Assembly (NCBI RefSeq): GCF_000722545.1
Contig: NZ_JNVM01000010.1
Location: forward strand, 186,001 to 250,000
Direction: 5' to 3'
DNA: 64,000 bases
Source: Paenibacillus tyrphae
GTDB taxonomy: Bacteria > Bacillota > Bacilli > Paenibacillales > NBRC-103111
Shown: positions 52,716 to 60,024 of the stretch, piece after piece
Layout of the letters: every line of letters begins with the position of its first letter
How positions within the stretch are numbered: the stretch's first letter is position 1
The notes under the pieces: generated by a model
Databases searched by the model: none
Told to the model about the DNA's origin: nothing
Seen by the model: the letters and a program-made list of their open reading frames with translations, nothing else
Program-made: the position numbers and the translations under genes

Positions 52716-54284
52716 ATGAAAAAAGAAGAGGCCGCCGCTTTCAAAGCGCATAAAGCTCATTTTGGTCCAATAAGCAAAGGGCTTAAGGATTATGTCGAGA
52801 ATCACGTTTTGCTTTATAGTCGCTACCTGTTCACAAAATCAGTAATGCGTGTCCAGTATGCATATTGTACGCATTGTCGTAAGCAGCACAGGCCGGAAGA
52901 GCCATTGAAACACAACTCTAAGGCGACCTGCCCGGAATGCAAATCGACTTGCGTAGTTAAAAAAAGTCATGTCGGCAGGAAATTCATGAAAGATTCGGTT
53001 TATGTCGTCTACTATGAGAAATCTATCATAGATCCATCGGTCATTACGGCGAAAGGATTTTTTGTTCGCAGAGACTACACAGGCGATTATAAGGAAGTTA
53101 CTACCCTTTATCGACCTTCATGCAGCTATGTCTTTGAAATGGGCGGCAAGAGCACGATGTTCTGTACCGGATACTGGGATGAACACGAATGGTACCCGCG
53201 TAAGAATATTGTTTCTGAATACTCATTCTATAAGAATGGAACGCCTTGTTATACATCTATTGACAGTATTAAGGAAGCCGTGGCGGACACTCCTTTTCAA
53301 TATAGCACCTGGGAACACTATTCAGACGGAAATGACATGACCAAGTTTTTCGGGCTGTACTCGAAGTATCCCTGCATCGAATTTCTGACCAAAATGGGGT
53401 ATCAGTATTTTGTACATGCCAAGCTGGAGGGCAGAAGGACTTACGATGCTATTAAATGGAGTGGTAAAACAGTTGACGCGGTATTGCGATTAAGCAAGAA
53501 GGATTTCAAGCAATTCAAGGAATGGAAGCCTCGTATAACCGAAAGTGACGAAACAGGTGCGCTTACGTTGAGGTTATACCAATTAACCTTAAAGGATAGG
53601 AACCGGCCACCCTTGGATGAACTGAAAGCAATAGCTTCCGCTGTAATGGGGATATTCCTTGGCATGAAGCCTATGTTTAAGTATCAAAACGTACGGGCTT
53701 GTGCTGCATATATTGAAAGGCAAAAGAGGAAGAACAGTCGTGTTTTTGGGAGTCGCGCTAACGTTGTTTCGATGTGGAAGGATTACATGCAGCAATGCGA
53801 GGCTCTGGGGTTGGACTTAACACGCAATGAAGTTGTTTTCCCCCACAATTTGTATACGGCTCATGAAAGCACAACCTCGCAAGTCAAAATCAAGATATCT
53901 GAGATCGAGGCGCAGCGGATAGCCAAACGTGTTGCTGAACTGGAACAATATAGGTTTGAAATGGATGGATATATCATCCGACCAGCGCTATCCGGCGACG
54001 AGATTATCAAAGAAGGTAAGGCTTTACGTCATTGTGTCGGAGGATACGCAGAACGCCATGCTAAAGGCGAAACGAACATTTTCATGCTTCGGAAAGTAGC
54101 GGATCCGGATCAGCCTTATTTTACATTGGAACTGAAGGACGGGAAAATCAAGCAAGCGTATGGATACCAGCATCAACAACCCACCGGTGACTTGAAAGCG
54201 TTGATCGAGACGTTCAAAAAGTTAAAAGTGGAGAAGAGATCCGGTCAGAAGATCAATAAACGGAAAGAGGCGGTTGCAGTATGA
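52716..54284 (+). CDS. PcfJ-like protein
   Basis: The 522-residue protein has an N-terminal zinc ribbon (CTHCRKQHRPEE ... CPECKSTC, residues ~51-90), a helical middle, and the PcfJ C-terminal core IIRPALSGDEIIKEGKALRHCVGGYAERHAKGETNIFMLRK ... PYFTLEL. The RHCVGGY..R...G motif is the hallmark. PcfJ genes occur on conjugative plasmids and phages, usually beside PcfK, but their role is not established. The stop overlaps the next start (ATGA). Confidence 0.8.
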   Translation: MKKEEAAAFKAHKAHFGPISKGLKDYVENHVLLYSRYLFTKSVMRVQYAYCTHCRKQHRPEEPLKHNSKATCPECKSTCVVKKSHVGRKFMKDSVYVVYYEKSIIDPSVITAKGFFVRRDYTGDYKEVTTLYRPSCSYVFEMGGKSTMFCTGYWDEHEWYPRKNIVSEYSFYKNGTPCYTSIDSIKEAVADTPFQYSTWEHYSDGNDMTKFFGLYSKYPCIEFLTKMGYQYFVHAKLEGRRTYDAIKWSGKTVDAVLRLSKKDFKQFKEWKPRITESDETGALTLRLYQLTLKDRNRPPLDELKAIASAVMGIFLGMKPMFKYQNVRACAAYIERQKRKNSRVFGSRANVVSMWKDYMQQCEALGLDLTRNEVVFPHNLYTAHESTTSQVKIKISEIEAQRIAKRVAELEQYRFEMDGYIIRPALSGDEIIKEGKALRHCVGGYAERHAKGETNIFMLRKVADPDQPYFTLELKDGKIKQAYGYQHQQPTGDLKALIETFKKLKVEKRSGQKINKRKEAVAV

Positions 54285-55291
54285 CGACAAAACAGAAGCA
54301 GGAACTTGCGCCAGCATTGCCAGTAGTGGAAACAAGCATTGCCTTAAGGACGCCAGAGGTCATTGCCGCTGAAATCCGCAGTATCGACGATCAAGCGCGG
54401 CAGTATGTGCTGCGATCGGCTATTGAGATCGGCAATCGACTTCATGAAGCCAAAGCGCTAGTTGCTCACGGAGAATGGGCAAAATGGTTATCGGAAAATG
54501 TGAATTACAGCCAGTCGTCCGCAAACAATTTTATGAAGGTAGCTTCCGAGTATGCAAATTCTCAAGCGCTTGCGAGTTTAAGCTACTCCCAAGCTCTTGC
54601 GCTACTTTCGGTCCCGGCCGAGGAACGGGAGAAATTTGTGGAAGAGAACAATGCTTCCGAAATGTCCAGCCGGGAACTGGTGGCAGCCATCAAGGAGAAG
54701 AAAGAGCTGGAAAAACGGATTGCAGAAGAACAGGAACGCGTCAAGGCTGCAGAGGAGCAGGCTGCGGCGGCAAAAGCTGCCCGTGAGCTGGTGTCTAAAA
54801 ACTTGGATGAGGCAAACGCGGAAAAACGAGCAATGGACGATCGGCTAGCCGCCATGCAAGCCGAGCTAGAGAAGGCTCAGAAGGCCGGGGACAACAAAGA
54901 AATGTCCAAGCTGAAAACCGAGCTTCGGAAGGCCGAAAAGTCCAAGTCCGAGCAGGAGACAAAGGTTGCCGAGCTTCAGCGGCAATTGGAGGCAGCCAAG
55001 GCTGAGGCTGAACGTGAAGCTGTTCAACGCTTGCAGCAGCGTGAGCAGGAACTGATAGAGCAGGCAGCCAAGGACAAGCAGTCTATGCAAGAGCAACTGG
55101 ACAAGCTGAATCAGCAGTTGGCCCGCAGCAACAATGAACAGTTTTTGAAGGCCAAAATCCAAATTGAGCAAATTGTCAAAGACGGGGATTCACTGGTTAA
55201 GGCGATCGCCGCCGTGAAAGAGCAATCGGAGCAGGACAAGCTTAAAGCGGCTGCTGCCAAGGTTGTGGATCAGCTCCGCAGCTTGCTATGA
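54281..55291 (+). CDS. DUF3102-type protein with long coiled coil
   Basis: Residues ~20-135 fit DUF3102 (LRTPEVIAAEIRSIDDQARQYVLRSAIEIGNRLHEAKALVAHGEWAKWLSENVNYSQSSANNFMKVA). Residues ~140-320 are a long coiled coil rich in Glu, Ala, Lys and Gln. DUF3102 proteins are common in phages and mobile elements and resemble the N-terminal part of proteins that bind DNA. It is translationally coupled to the PcfJ-like gene. Confidence 0.75.
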   Translation: MTTKQKQELAPALPVVETSIALRTPEVIAAEIRSIDDQARQYVLRSAIEIGNRLHEAKALVAHGEWAKWLSENVNYSQSSANNFMKVASEYANSQALASLSYSQALALLSVPAEEREKFVEENNASEMSSRELVAAIKEKKELEKRIAEEQERVKAAEEQAAAAKAARELVSKNLDEANAEKRAMDDRLAAMQAELEKAQKAGDNKEMSKLKTELRKAEKSKSEQETKVAELQRQLEAAKAEAEREAVQRLQQREQELIEQAAKDKQSMQEQLDKLNQQLARSNNEQFLKAKIQIEQIVKDGDSLVKAIAAVKEQSEQDKLKAAAAKVVDQLRSLL

Positions 55292-55292
55292 G

Positions 55293-55592
55293 ATGTTTTT
55301 CTTCTTTTTCTATCCGGAACAAATATTTAAGCCAGGAGTTGTTTGCAGGGTTATGTTAGAACATGCGGAAGGAAAGCAAGTCGTAGTCCACCAAATTACT
55401 GACGGTGCGCTTTGGTGCTATGAAAATAAGCCTGTGCGCTATCGTGTCAATAAGCGCGGGGATCGGGTCATTGACTTTGACCCAGCTTGCATACTATCTC
55501 CCTATTCACCTGAAAATCTGATTGTCACGGACGACATTCCGCTTCAAGACGGCGGGTGGGGCGCGAAATATAGACATGAAAGGAGACGGTAA
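55293..55592 (+). CDS. phage protein (99 aa), unknown
   Basis: The frame opens two bases after the previous stop: MFFFFFYPEQIFKPGVVCRV, then HAEGKQVVVHQITDGALWCYENKPVRYRVNKRGDRVIDFDP. The strand-rich C-terminal two-thirds look like a small beta-barrel. There is no clear ribosome site at 55293, so translation may be coupled or begin at ATG 55353. No family recognised. Confidence 0.45.
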   Translation: MFFFFFYPEQIFKPGVVCRVMLEHAEGKQVVVHQITDGALWCYENKPVRYRVNKRGDRVIDFDPACILSPYSPENLIVTDDIPLQDGGWGAKYRHERRR

Positions 55593-55593
55593 T

Positions 55594-56034
55594 TTGAAAG
55601 CCATAACAATCATACAGCCATGGGCGACCCTAATTGCCCTTGGTGAAAAAAAATTCGAAACACGGTCTTGGAGGCGAAAGTATCGCGGTCCGTTGGCAAT
55701 ACATGCTGGGTTAAAGGTAGATCGGGAGCTTTGCGAGAAAGAACCATTCCGCTCTGTGCTTGCTAAGCATGGATATACGGCGGACAATCTGCCAACCGGT
55801 GCTATCGTGGCAACTTGCGAATTGTCAAATTGTCTGAAAATCGATGTGTTCGAAGGTATCACTTCGCTCTATGCGGGCGATAGCAATCATGAATGGATCG
55901 AAATTGATGGAAATGAACTTATGTTTGGTTGGTATGACAATGGTAGGTATGCTTGGGAATTAACGAACGTTCAGCAGCTACCGGAGTCTATCCCGGCGAA
56001 AGGGATGCAGGGGATTTGGAATTGGAACAAATAA
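55594..56034 (+). CDS. ASCH-domain protein (146 aa)
   Basis: LKAITIIQPWATLIALGEKKFETRSWRRKYRGPLAIHAG at the N-terminus and the strand RYAWELTNVQQLPESIPAKGMQGIWNW at the end are diagnostic of ASCH domains, which share the PUA fold and bind RNA or modified nucleosides. The TTG at 55594 has AAGGAG 9 bases upstream and starts exactly at the domain; longer in-frame starts overlap the previous gene. In phages, ASCH proteins may act on RNA or as nucleases; the exact role is unknown. Confidence 0.8.
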   Translation: MKAITIIQPWATLIALGEKKFETRSWRRKYRGPLAIHAGLKVDRELCEKEPFRSVLAKHGYTADNLPTGAIVATCELSNCLKIDVFEGITSLYAGDSNHEWIEIDGNELMFGWYDNGRYAWELTNVQQLPESIPAKGMQGIWNWNK

Positions 56035-56037
56035 AAA

Positions 56038-56067
56038 CTCCCCCGCACCTTGGCCGGATCGGGGGAG
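56038..56067 (+). terminator. intergenic hairpin, copy 1
   Basis: CTCCCCCG (56038-56045) pairs with CGGGGGAG (56060-56067). A related hairpin of the same composition stands at 59044-59078. Both are followed by an ATTATAGCA element and a new gene, so each looks like a terminator plus promoter module. There is no T-run. Confidence 0.45.
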
Positions 56068-56113
56068 AGTGAAGACTAACAGTGCTATTATAGCACATTT
56101 CGGGAGGATAGAC

Positions 56114-56431
56114 ATGCCGAACGAACAAGGACGATATACCAAAGCAGAAGTCGTTGTCAGCGGATTGCCATACTTCATTCCATCGTCCAGTCGTTGGACG
56201 AGCAGGCCTTATCCATATGCGATCTTGCTTAGCAAGACACGCTGCGAGCAGTACAATGTACCGACCGCGGAAGGAGAGCAGCCTGCTGCTTTCCTTTATG
56301 CAGCCAATGCAGGCAGGGGGACGGATGACCTTAGACATCGATATGTGCCTCTGTACGACCGGACAAGAGAGCTGCAGAACAGGGCAGACGTTCGGCTAAT
56401 CCCGCGTGAGCTGATGAGATCAACAGATTGA
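56114..56431 (+). CDS. phage protein (105 aa), unknown
   Basis: ATG 56114 follows GGGAGGATAG. The product (GLPYFIPSSSRWTSRPYPYAILLSKTRCEQYNVPTAEGEQPAAFLYAA, then PLYDRTRELQNRADVRLIPRELM) is conserved-looking with several Tyr/Arg but no family was recognised. A palindromic GTGCTA/TAGCAC element lies about 30 bases upstream. Confidence 0.5.
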   Translation: MPNEQGRYTKAEVVVSGLPYFIPSSSRWTSRPYPYAILLSKTRCEQYNVPTAEGEQPAAFLYAANAGRGTDDLRHRYVPLYDRTRELQNRADVRLIPRELMRSTD

Positions 56432-56443
56432 GGGTGGCGCACC

Positions 56444-57178
56444 ATGAATTACCTTGAGCTTATCGTCGGCTTCCACAGATGGAAGGAAGTGAACCCCTTG
56501 CCTGCCAGCGCAATTGCATTATGGCATGAACTCGTTGCCGTTTGTAATAAGGCTGGGTGGCCGGAGGAATTCACTGTTCCTAATGCGGTACTCCAGGCGA
56601 ACGCAGGCTTAAGTCGTAAAGAGTTTGATCGTGCAAGGCAACTCCTTATTGAATTTGGTCTTTTTCAATATCGGAAATCGAACCGCGTGGATATGGCCGG
56701 TCGTTATAAAATATCTGGATTGTTCAAAAGGGACAACGATACGGACAACCAAAGGGGAAACGATAGGGACAACGGCAGGGACAACGGCAGGGACAACCAA
56801 AGGGGAAACGATAGGGACAACTATAAAGATCTTAAAGATCAAAACCTAAACGTAGACGAAAACAAGAAGCGAAAATACGCCGAATTTGTCTCTATGACCG
56901 AAGACGAGTATCACAAGCTGGTAGACGCTCATGGTAGCGACATTGCAGATGCCTGCATTACCGAGTTGGACAATTACAAGGGCGCATCGGGTAAGAAGTA
57001 CAAAAGCGACTATCGTGCTATCCTGACTTGGGTTGCTGACAAAGTCCTAAGCAAGAAAAAGAGCGGACAACCTGCTTCCGGTGCGGATTTGGCCTTGAAA
57101 CTGATACAGGAGGCGGAAGAACGTGAAAGAATCGGAAATCAGGAAGCTTTTCGCAGTGATCCAGAGTACGTACAGTGA
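56444..57178 (+). CDS. phage replication initiator (winged-helix N-terminus, DnaD-like C-terminus)
   Basis: The 244-residue protein begins with a winged-helix part (LIVGFHRWKEVNPLPASAIALWHELVAVCNKAGWPEEFTVPNAVLQANAGLSRKEFDRARQLLIEFGL), then a hydrophilic linker of repeated R-D-N-x units (residues ~97-127) and a C-terminal DnaD-type helical domain (MTEDEYHKLVDAHGSDIADACITELDNYKGASGKKYKSDYRAIL). The linker is encoded by eight DNA iterons, as expected when the phage origin lies in the initiator gene. Loader and helicase genes follow. Confidence 0.75.
   Translation: MNYLELIVGFHRWKEVNPLPASAIALWHELVAVCNKAGWPEEFTVPNAVLQANAGLSRKEFDRARQLLIEFGLFQYRKSNRVDMAGRYKISGLFKRDNDTDNQRGNDRDNGRDNGRDNQRGNDRDNYKDLKDQNLNVDENKKRKYAEFVSMTEDEYHKLVDAHGSDIADACITELDNYKGASGKKYKSDYRAILTWVADKVLSKKKSGQPASGADLALKLIQEAEERERIGNQEAFRSDPEYVQ
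56730..56825 (+). repeat. eight 12-bp iterons, probable phage replication origin
   Basis: The stretch is eight back-to-back 12-mers close to GGGACAACGATA: units include GGGACAACGATA, GGGGAAACGATA (twice), GGGACAACGGCA (twice), GGGACAACCAAA and GGGACAACTATA. They keep the reading frame of the initiator gene. Tandem iterons inside an initiator gene are a known origin layout in phages of Gram-positive bacteria. Confidence 0.75.
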
Positions 57179-57473
57179 CCGATCATTCGGGCCGGAAAAT
57201 TCATTCAAAATCGAGCTTTGGCGGGATCTTCTGAAGAATACTCCTTTTGAACTGGCACAAGCCAATTTAAGGCGGTACACACTTGATCCAAACAACAAAT
57301 TTCCGCCGCATCCGGGTATCCTTGCGGCAGCTGATGAGCAAAGTTCATACCACGATCAGTTGCGAATTGCCGGACAGCTTGCACTCATGCAGCATGATCA
57401 AATCAACGCCGTACCGCCGTCTATTGAGCAAAGAAGAAAGGTGCGTGAGACGTTTGCGAGATTACCTTCCTGA
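57123..57473 (+). CDS. helicase loader (G39P-like)
   Basis: The 116-residue protein lies between the initiator and DnaB genes, where phages such as SPP1 carry the loader G39P. Its N-terminal helical part (KESEIRKLFAVIQSTYSDRSFGPENSFKIELWRDLLKNTPFELAQANLRRYTLDPNNKFPPHPGIL) fits such loaders (LW...L.......A...L.......PP.I..). The GTG 57123 overlaps the initiator by 56 bases; GGAGG is 10 bases upstream. It would place the helicase on the origin. Confidence 0.65.
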   Translation: MKESEIRKLFAVIQSTYSDRSFGPENSFKIELWRDLLKNTPFELAQANLRRYTLDPNNKFPPHPGILAAADEQSSYHDQLRIAGQLALMQHDQINAVPPSIEQRRKVRETFARLPS

Positions 57474-58821
57474 TGAATGGCTGGCCCCGCATAATCTGGA
57501 AGCAGAGCAGGCTTGTATCGGCTCGATCATGCTGGAGAATGATGCATTCGATGTGATTGATGCCATTTTGCCAGAGGACGCATTTTTCAGGAAGTCCAAT
57601 GCCGTGATTTATCAGGCGATGCGAGATCTTAGAGAAGACGGAGAACCGATCGACGTTGTTACCGTAGCATCGAAGCTGCAGGCGAAGAGTGAGCTTGAAA
57701 GCGTAGGCGGAGTCAGTTATTTGTCCAGTATTGCCGGTTCAGTTCCAACCGTCTCCAATGTCGCCTACTACGCGAAGGAAGTGCGGAAGTGCAGTATACA
57801 GAGGATGGCATGCAGAATTACCCAGGATATTTATGACCAAGCAAAAGCTCAGGCCGAACCAGAACAGATTGCCGCACTCTTGGATCAGGCCGCTGCTATC
57901 ATGCTGGATTGCACGGCAAAAGGGGAGGACTTCCGTCCGATGCCGAAGGTCATCATGGAAGCCTATGAACAAATTGAGCATCGGGCGCTGAATCAATCGG
58001 AAAACGGCATTACAGGCATTGCTTCGGGATTTACCGATTTGGACAAGATGACGGCCGGCTTTCAGAGAGGTGACTTGATCATCATGGCGGCCCGGCCTTC
58101 TGTTGGGAAAACCGCGTTGCTGGGCAACATTATAGAGAACGCTGGCATTGAGGGGAAAGCAAATGTCGCCTTGTTCAGTTTGGAAATGGGTGCGACACAG
58201 TTGGGTCAACGATCCATAAGTTCGAGAGGCAATATAGACGCCAGCCGCATAAGAACTGGCCGGTTGGAGTTTGATGATTGGGACCGAGTCGCATCTGCTG
58301 CCGGTTTGTTGGCAGATACAAATATTTATATTGATGATACACCTGGAATTTCTGTTTCGGAGATCCGGGCGAAATGCAGGAGGCTCAAGAAGCGCCTTGG
58401 CAGGCTGGATCTGATCGGGATAGACTACTTGCAGTTGATCACACTCCGTGGGCGTCATAAAGAAAATCGGCAGCAGGAGGTCTCGGAAATTTCCCGTACG
58501 CTCAAGCAGATTGCTCGCGAGCTGGACGTGCCAGTCATCGCTCTATCCCAGCTCAGCCGTGGCGTTGAGCAGCGGCAGGACAAACGACCGATGATGTCCG
58601 ACCTGCGGGAGTCTGGATCGATCGAGCAGGACGCCGATCTCGTCGCATTCTTGTATCGGGATGATTACTACGATAAGGAATCGGAGAAGAAAAACATTAT
58701 AGAGATTATTATCGCCAAGCAGCGGAATGGCCCGGTCGGTACTGTCGAGCTGGCCTTCTTGAAGAACTTCAACAAATTCACCGGGCTCGATCGAAGTCAT
58801 CAGGAGCACGCAACGGGATGA
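57445..58821 (+). CDS. replicative DNA helicase (DnaB-like)
   Basis: The ~458-residue protein has the DnaB N-terminal domain (PHNLEAEQACIGSIMLE ... FFRKSNAVIYQAMRDL) and RecA-like domain: Walker A ARPSVGKTALLGN, FSLEMG, LIGIDYLQLI, and ALSQLSRGVEQRQDKRPMMSDLRESGSIEQDADLV plus IIAKQRNGPVGTVEL. It unwinds the phage origin. The start is uncertain between GTG 57445 and TTG 57454, both inside the loader gene's end; the ribosome site is weak, suggesting translational coupling. Confidence 0.92.
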   Translation: MRRLRDYLPDEWLAPHNLEAEQACIGSIMLENDAFDVIDAILPEDAFFRKSNAVIYQAMRDLREDGEPIDVVTVASKLQAKSELESVGGVSYLSSIAGSVPTVSNVAYYAKEVRKCSIQRMACRITQDIYDQAKAQAEPEQIAALLDQAAAIMLDCTAKGEDFRPMPKVIMEAYEQIEHRALNQSENGITGIASGFTDLDKMTAGFQRGDLIIMAARPSVGKTALLGNIIENAGIEGKANVALFSLEMGATQLGQRSISSRGNIDASRIRTGRLEFDDWDRVASAAGLLADTNIYIDDTPGISVSEIRAKCRRLKKRLGRLDLIGIDYLQLITLRGRHKENRQQEVSEISRTLKQIARELDVPVIALSQLSRGVEQRQDKRPMMSDLRESGSIEQDADLVAFLYRDDYYDKESEKKNIIEIIIAKQRNGPVGTVELAFLKNFNKFTGLDRSHQEHATG

Positions 58822-58877
58822 AAATAAAACTTTGATACGGTCAGGGTGTTTCAAATATGAAGAAGGACGGTGTAAGA

Positions 58878-59036
58878 ATGGAAAATAAAGCTAAGTGGAA
58901 GCGAGAATACTTATTTGTCATGCGAGATGAAAACGGGGTACTGATCAGGTTTTCCGAGATAACCCCGGAGGATTATGTCGATCCAGTCGACGAAGAAATC
59001 ACTGACGAAACTAGATTTAGAGTAGTCGAAGAATAA
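58878..59036 (+). CDS. small acidic phage protein (52 aa), unknown
   Basis: AAGGACGG precedes ATG 58878; an in-frame ATG at 58857 would add seven residues. The product is acidic (MENKAKWKREYLFVMRDENG, then VLIRFSEITPEDYVDPVDEE) and has no recognised family. It stands between the helicase gene and the second intergenic hairpin. Confidence 0.5.
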   Translation: MENKAKWKREYLFVMRDENGVLIRFSEITPEDYVDPVDEEITDETRFRVVEE

Positions 59037-59043
59037 CAAAGAA

Positions 59044-59078
59044 TACCCCCGCAGCTCTTGGTCGGGTCGGCGGGGGTA
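59044..59078 (+). terminator. intergenic hairpin, copy 2
   Basis: TACCCCCGC (59044-59052) pairs with GCGGGGGTA (59070-59078). Like copy 1 at 56038, it carries a CTTGG.CGG.TCGG loop sequence and is followed by ATTATAGCA and then a gene start, so the two are copies of one module. Confidence 0.45.
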
Positions 59079-59126
59079 GAACGTCAGTTCTCACCCACAT
59101 TATAGCATAAAGGAAGGGTGAGGAGA

Positions 59127-59501
59127 ATGTCTGTTTTGTGCATGGAAGAATTATTTCCTGAGGCAACGGAAACCGAAATTAAGATTGCAAAATCCCATTT
59201 GAAACAATACCAAGAAAAGAAGCAAAAGGTACTGCTATTCGAACGCACCCCACCAAAGACAGAGAAACAAAAGAAATTGCAGACTGACTTGATAAAATTC
59301 ACAACTCAAATTGAAATAGCAGTTGATCAGATTCTCCAAAAAGATGTGAAAGCAGTAATTGAGTACATGTTTATTAAGGGGAATTCACGCGCCGCAACGA
59401 TCCTTCGCTTTAAAGGTTGGAATTGCTGCGATAAAACAATAGATCGAAAAGTAATTGAAGGAGCCACGTCGGTTGCAAATACACTTTTATACTTGGACTA
59501 A
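59127..59501 (+). CDS. late-gene regulator-like protein (sigma/ArpU type)
   Basis: The 124-residue protein has an N-terminal helical stretch (ETEIKIAKSHLKQYQEKKQKVLLFE) and a C-terminal region with IEYMFIKGNSRAATILRFKGWNCCDKTIDRKVIEGATSVANTLLYL, matching the I..RYl..... ... T..R...EA...la..L pattern of phage late regulators (ArpU, RinA or sigma-like proteins). It lies before the packaging genes and is followed within 6 bases by a four-fold TGTCCA array, its likely target. AGGGTGAGGAG precedes ATG 59127. Confidence 0.6.
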   Translation: MSVLCMEELFPEATETEIKIAKSHLKQYQEKKQKVLLFERTPPKTEKQKKLQTDLIKFTTQIEIAVDQILQKDVKAVIEYMFIKGNSRAATILRFKGWNCCDKTIDRKVIEGATSVANTLLYLD

Positions 59502-59506
59502 AAAAA

Positions 59507-59545
59507 TGTCCATTCCATGTCCAAACGCTGTCCACTATATGTCCA
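59507..59545 (+). promoter_or_regulatory. four TGTCCA boxes with an 11-bp period
   Basis: TGTCCA occurs at 59507-59512, 59518-59523, 59529-59534 and 59540-59545. The starts are exactly 11 bases apart, i.e. one helical turn, so a protein can bind side by side on one face of the DNA. The array follows the late-regulator-like gene and precedes the packaging genes. Confidence 0.65.
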
Positions 59546-59547
59546 TA

Positions 59548-59629
59548 CCTACAGGGTACAGTAGAACCAGAGAGCCAAACAAGCAAAAGAGGCTCCGGGT
59601 AATGTCTACTGTACCCTTATCATTGTAGG
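59548..59629 (+). promoter_or_regulatory. large hairpin after the TGTCCA array
   Basis: GGGTACAGTAGA (59554-59565) and TCTACTGTACCC (59605-59616) form a perfect 12-bp stem; CCTAC (59548-59552) and GTAGG (59625-59629) close it, and GAGCC/GGCTC pair inside. The T-run after it is weak, so it may be a processing or regulatory RNA structure, or a terminator. Confidence 0.55.
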
Positions 59630-59680
59630 CACTCGGCCGTGCTGTGGGTCTCCGACCTTAGCGTCTCCATTCGGAGGAAA

Positions 59681-59875
59681 ATGGCAAGCGCAATGGTGCG
59701 GTGCGAGGTGGGGTTAGATGCCCCGAAATTAATTCATTTCTTGTTCAGTGGTCCGGAAATTCCGGTCCGCTGCGGAAGGAATGAAAGTTGGATACGCAAA
59801 GGAGTCGCCATGGCGGCTCTTTTTGTGATGGGAAACATCACGCAGAAAAGGCATAGGGGAGGGAACGCCGCGTGA
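59681..59875 (+). CDS. possible small phage protein (64 aa), weak
   Basis: ATG 59681 with TCGGAGGAAA directly upstream opens a frame (MASAMVRCEVGLDAPKLIHF, then LFSGPEIPVRCGRNESWIRK) that ends inside the start of the Cys-rich gene. The ribosome site is close and the sequence has no family, so this may be chance. The region otherwise looks like untranslated leader. Confidence 0.25.
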   Translation: MASAMVRCEVGLDAPKLIHFLFSGPEIPVRCGRNESWIRKGVAMAALFVMGNITQKRHRGGNAA

Positions 59876-60024
59876 GGCAAAAGAGGATAAAAGACCCGCC
59901 GAAACAGCCGAATCAGTGCAAGGGCTGTATTTGGGGCCAGTGGTGTGGTACGAAGCAAGTCTGCAGCAGACAGGTATGCGTGAGGGGTGGTGCGACGAAT
60001 GAACTTCGTCCAGCCAATCCGTGA
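59872..60024 (+). CDS. small Cys-rich, probably zinc-binding phage protein (50 aa)
   Basis: GTG 59872 follows AGGGGAGGG. The product has five cysteines in a C-x2-C-x5-C-x5-C-x4-C pattern (QCKGCIWGQWCGTKQVC). Small proteins of this kind are common in phages just before packaging genes. Its end overlaps the tyrosine recombinase start by 26 bases. Confidence 0.55.
   Translation: MRQKRIKDPPKQPNQCKGCIWGQWCGTKQVCSRQVCVRGGATNELRPANP

Noticed and set aside
54281..55291. Possible tape-measure protein because of the long coiled coil
   Set aside because: Position in the early region, small size and the DUF3102-like N-terminus argue against a tail protein.
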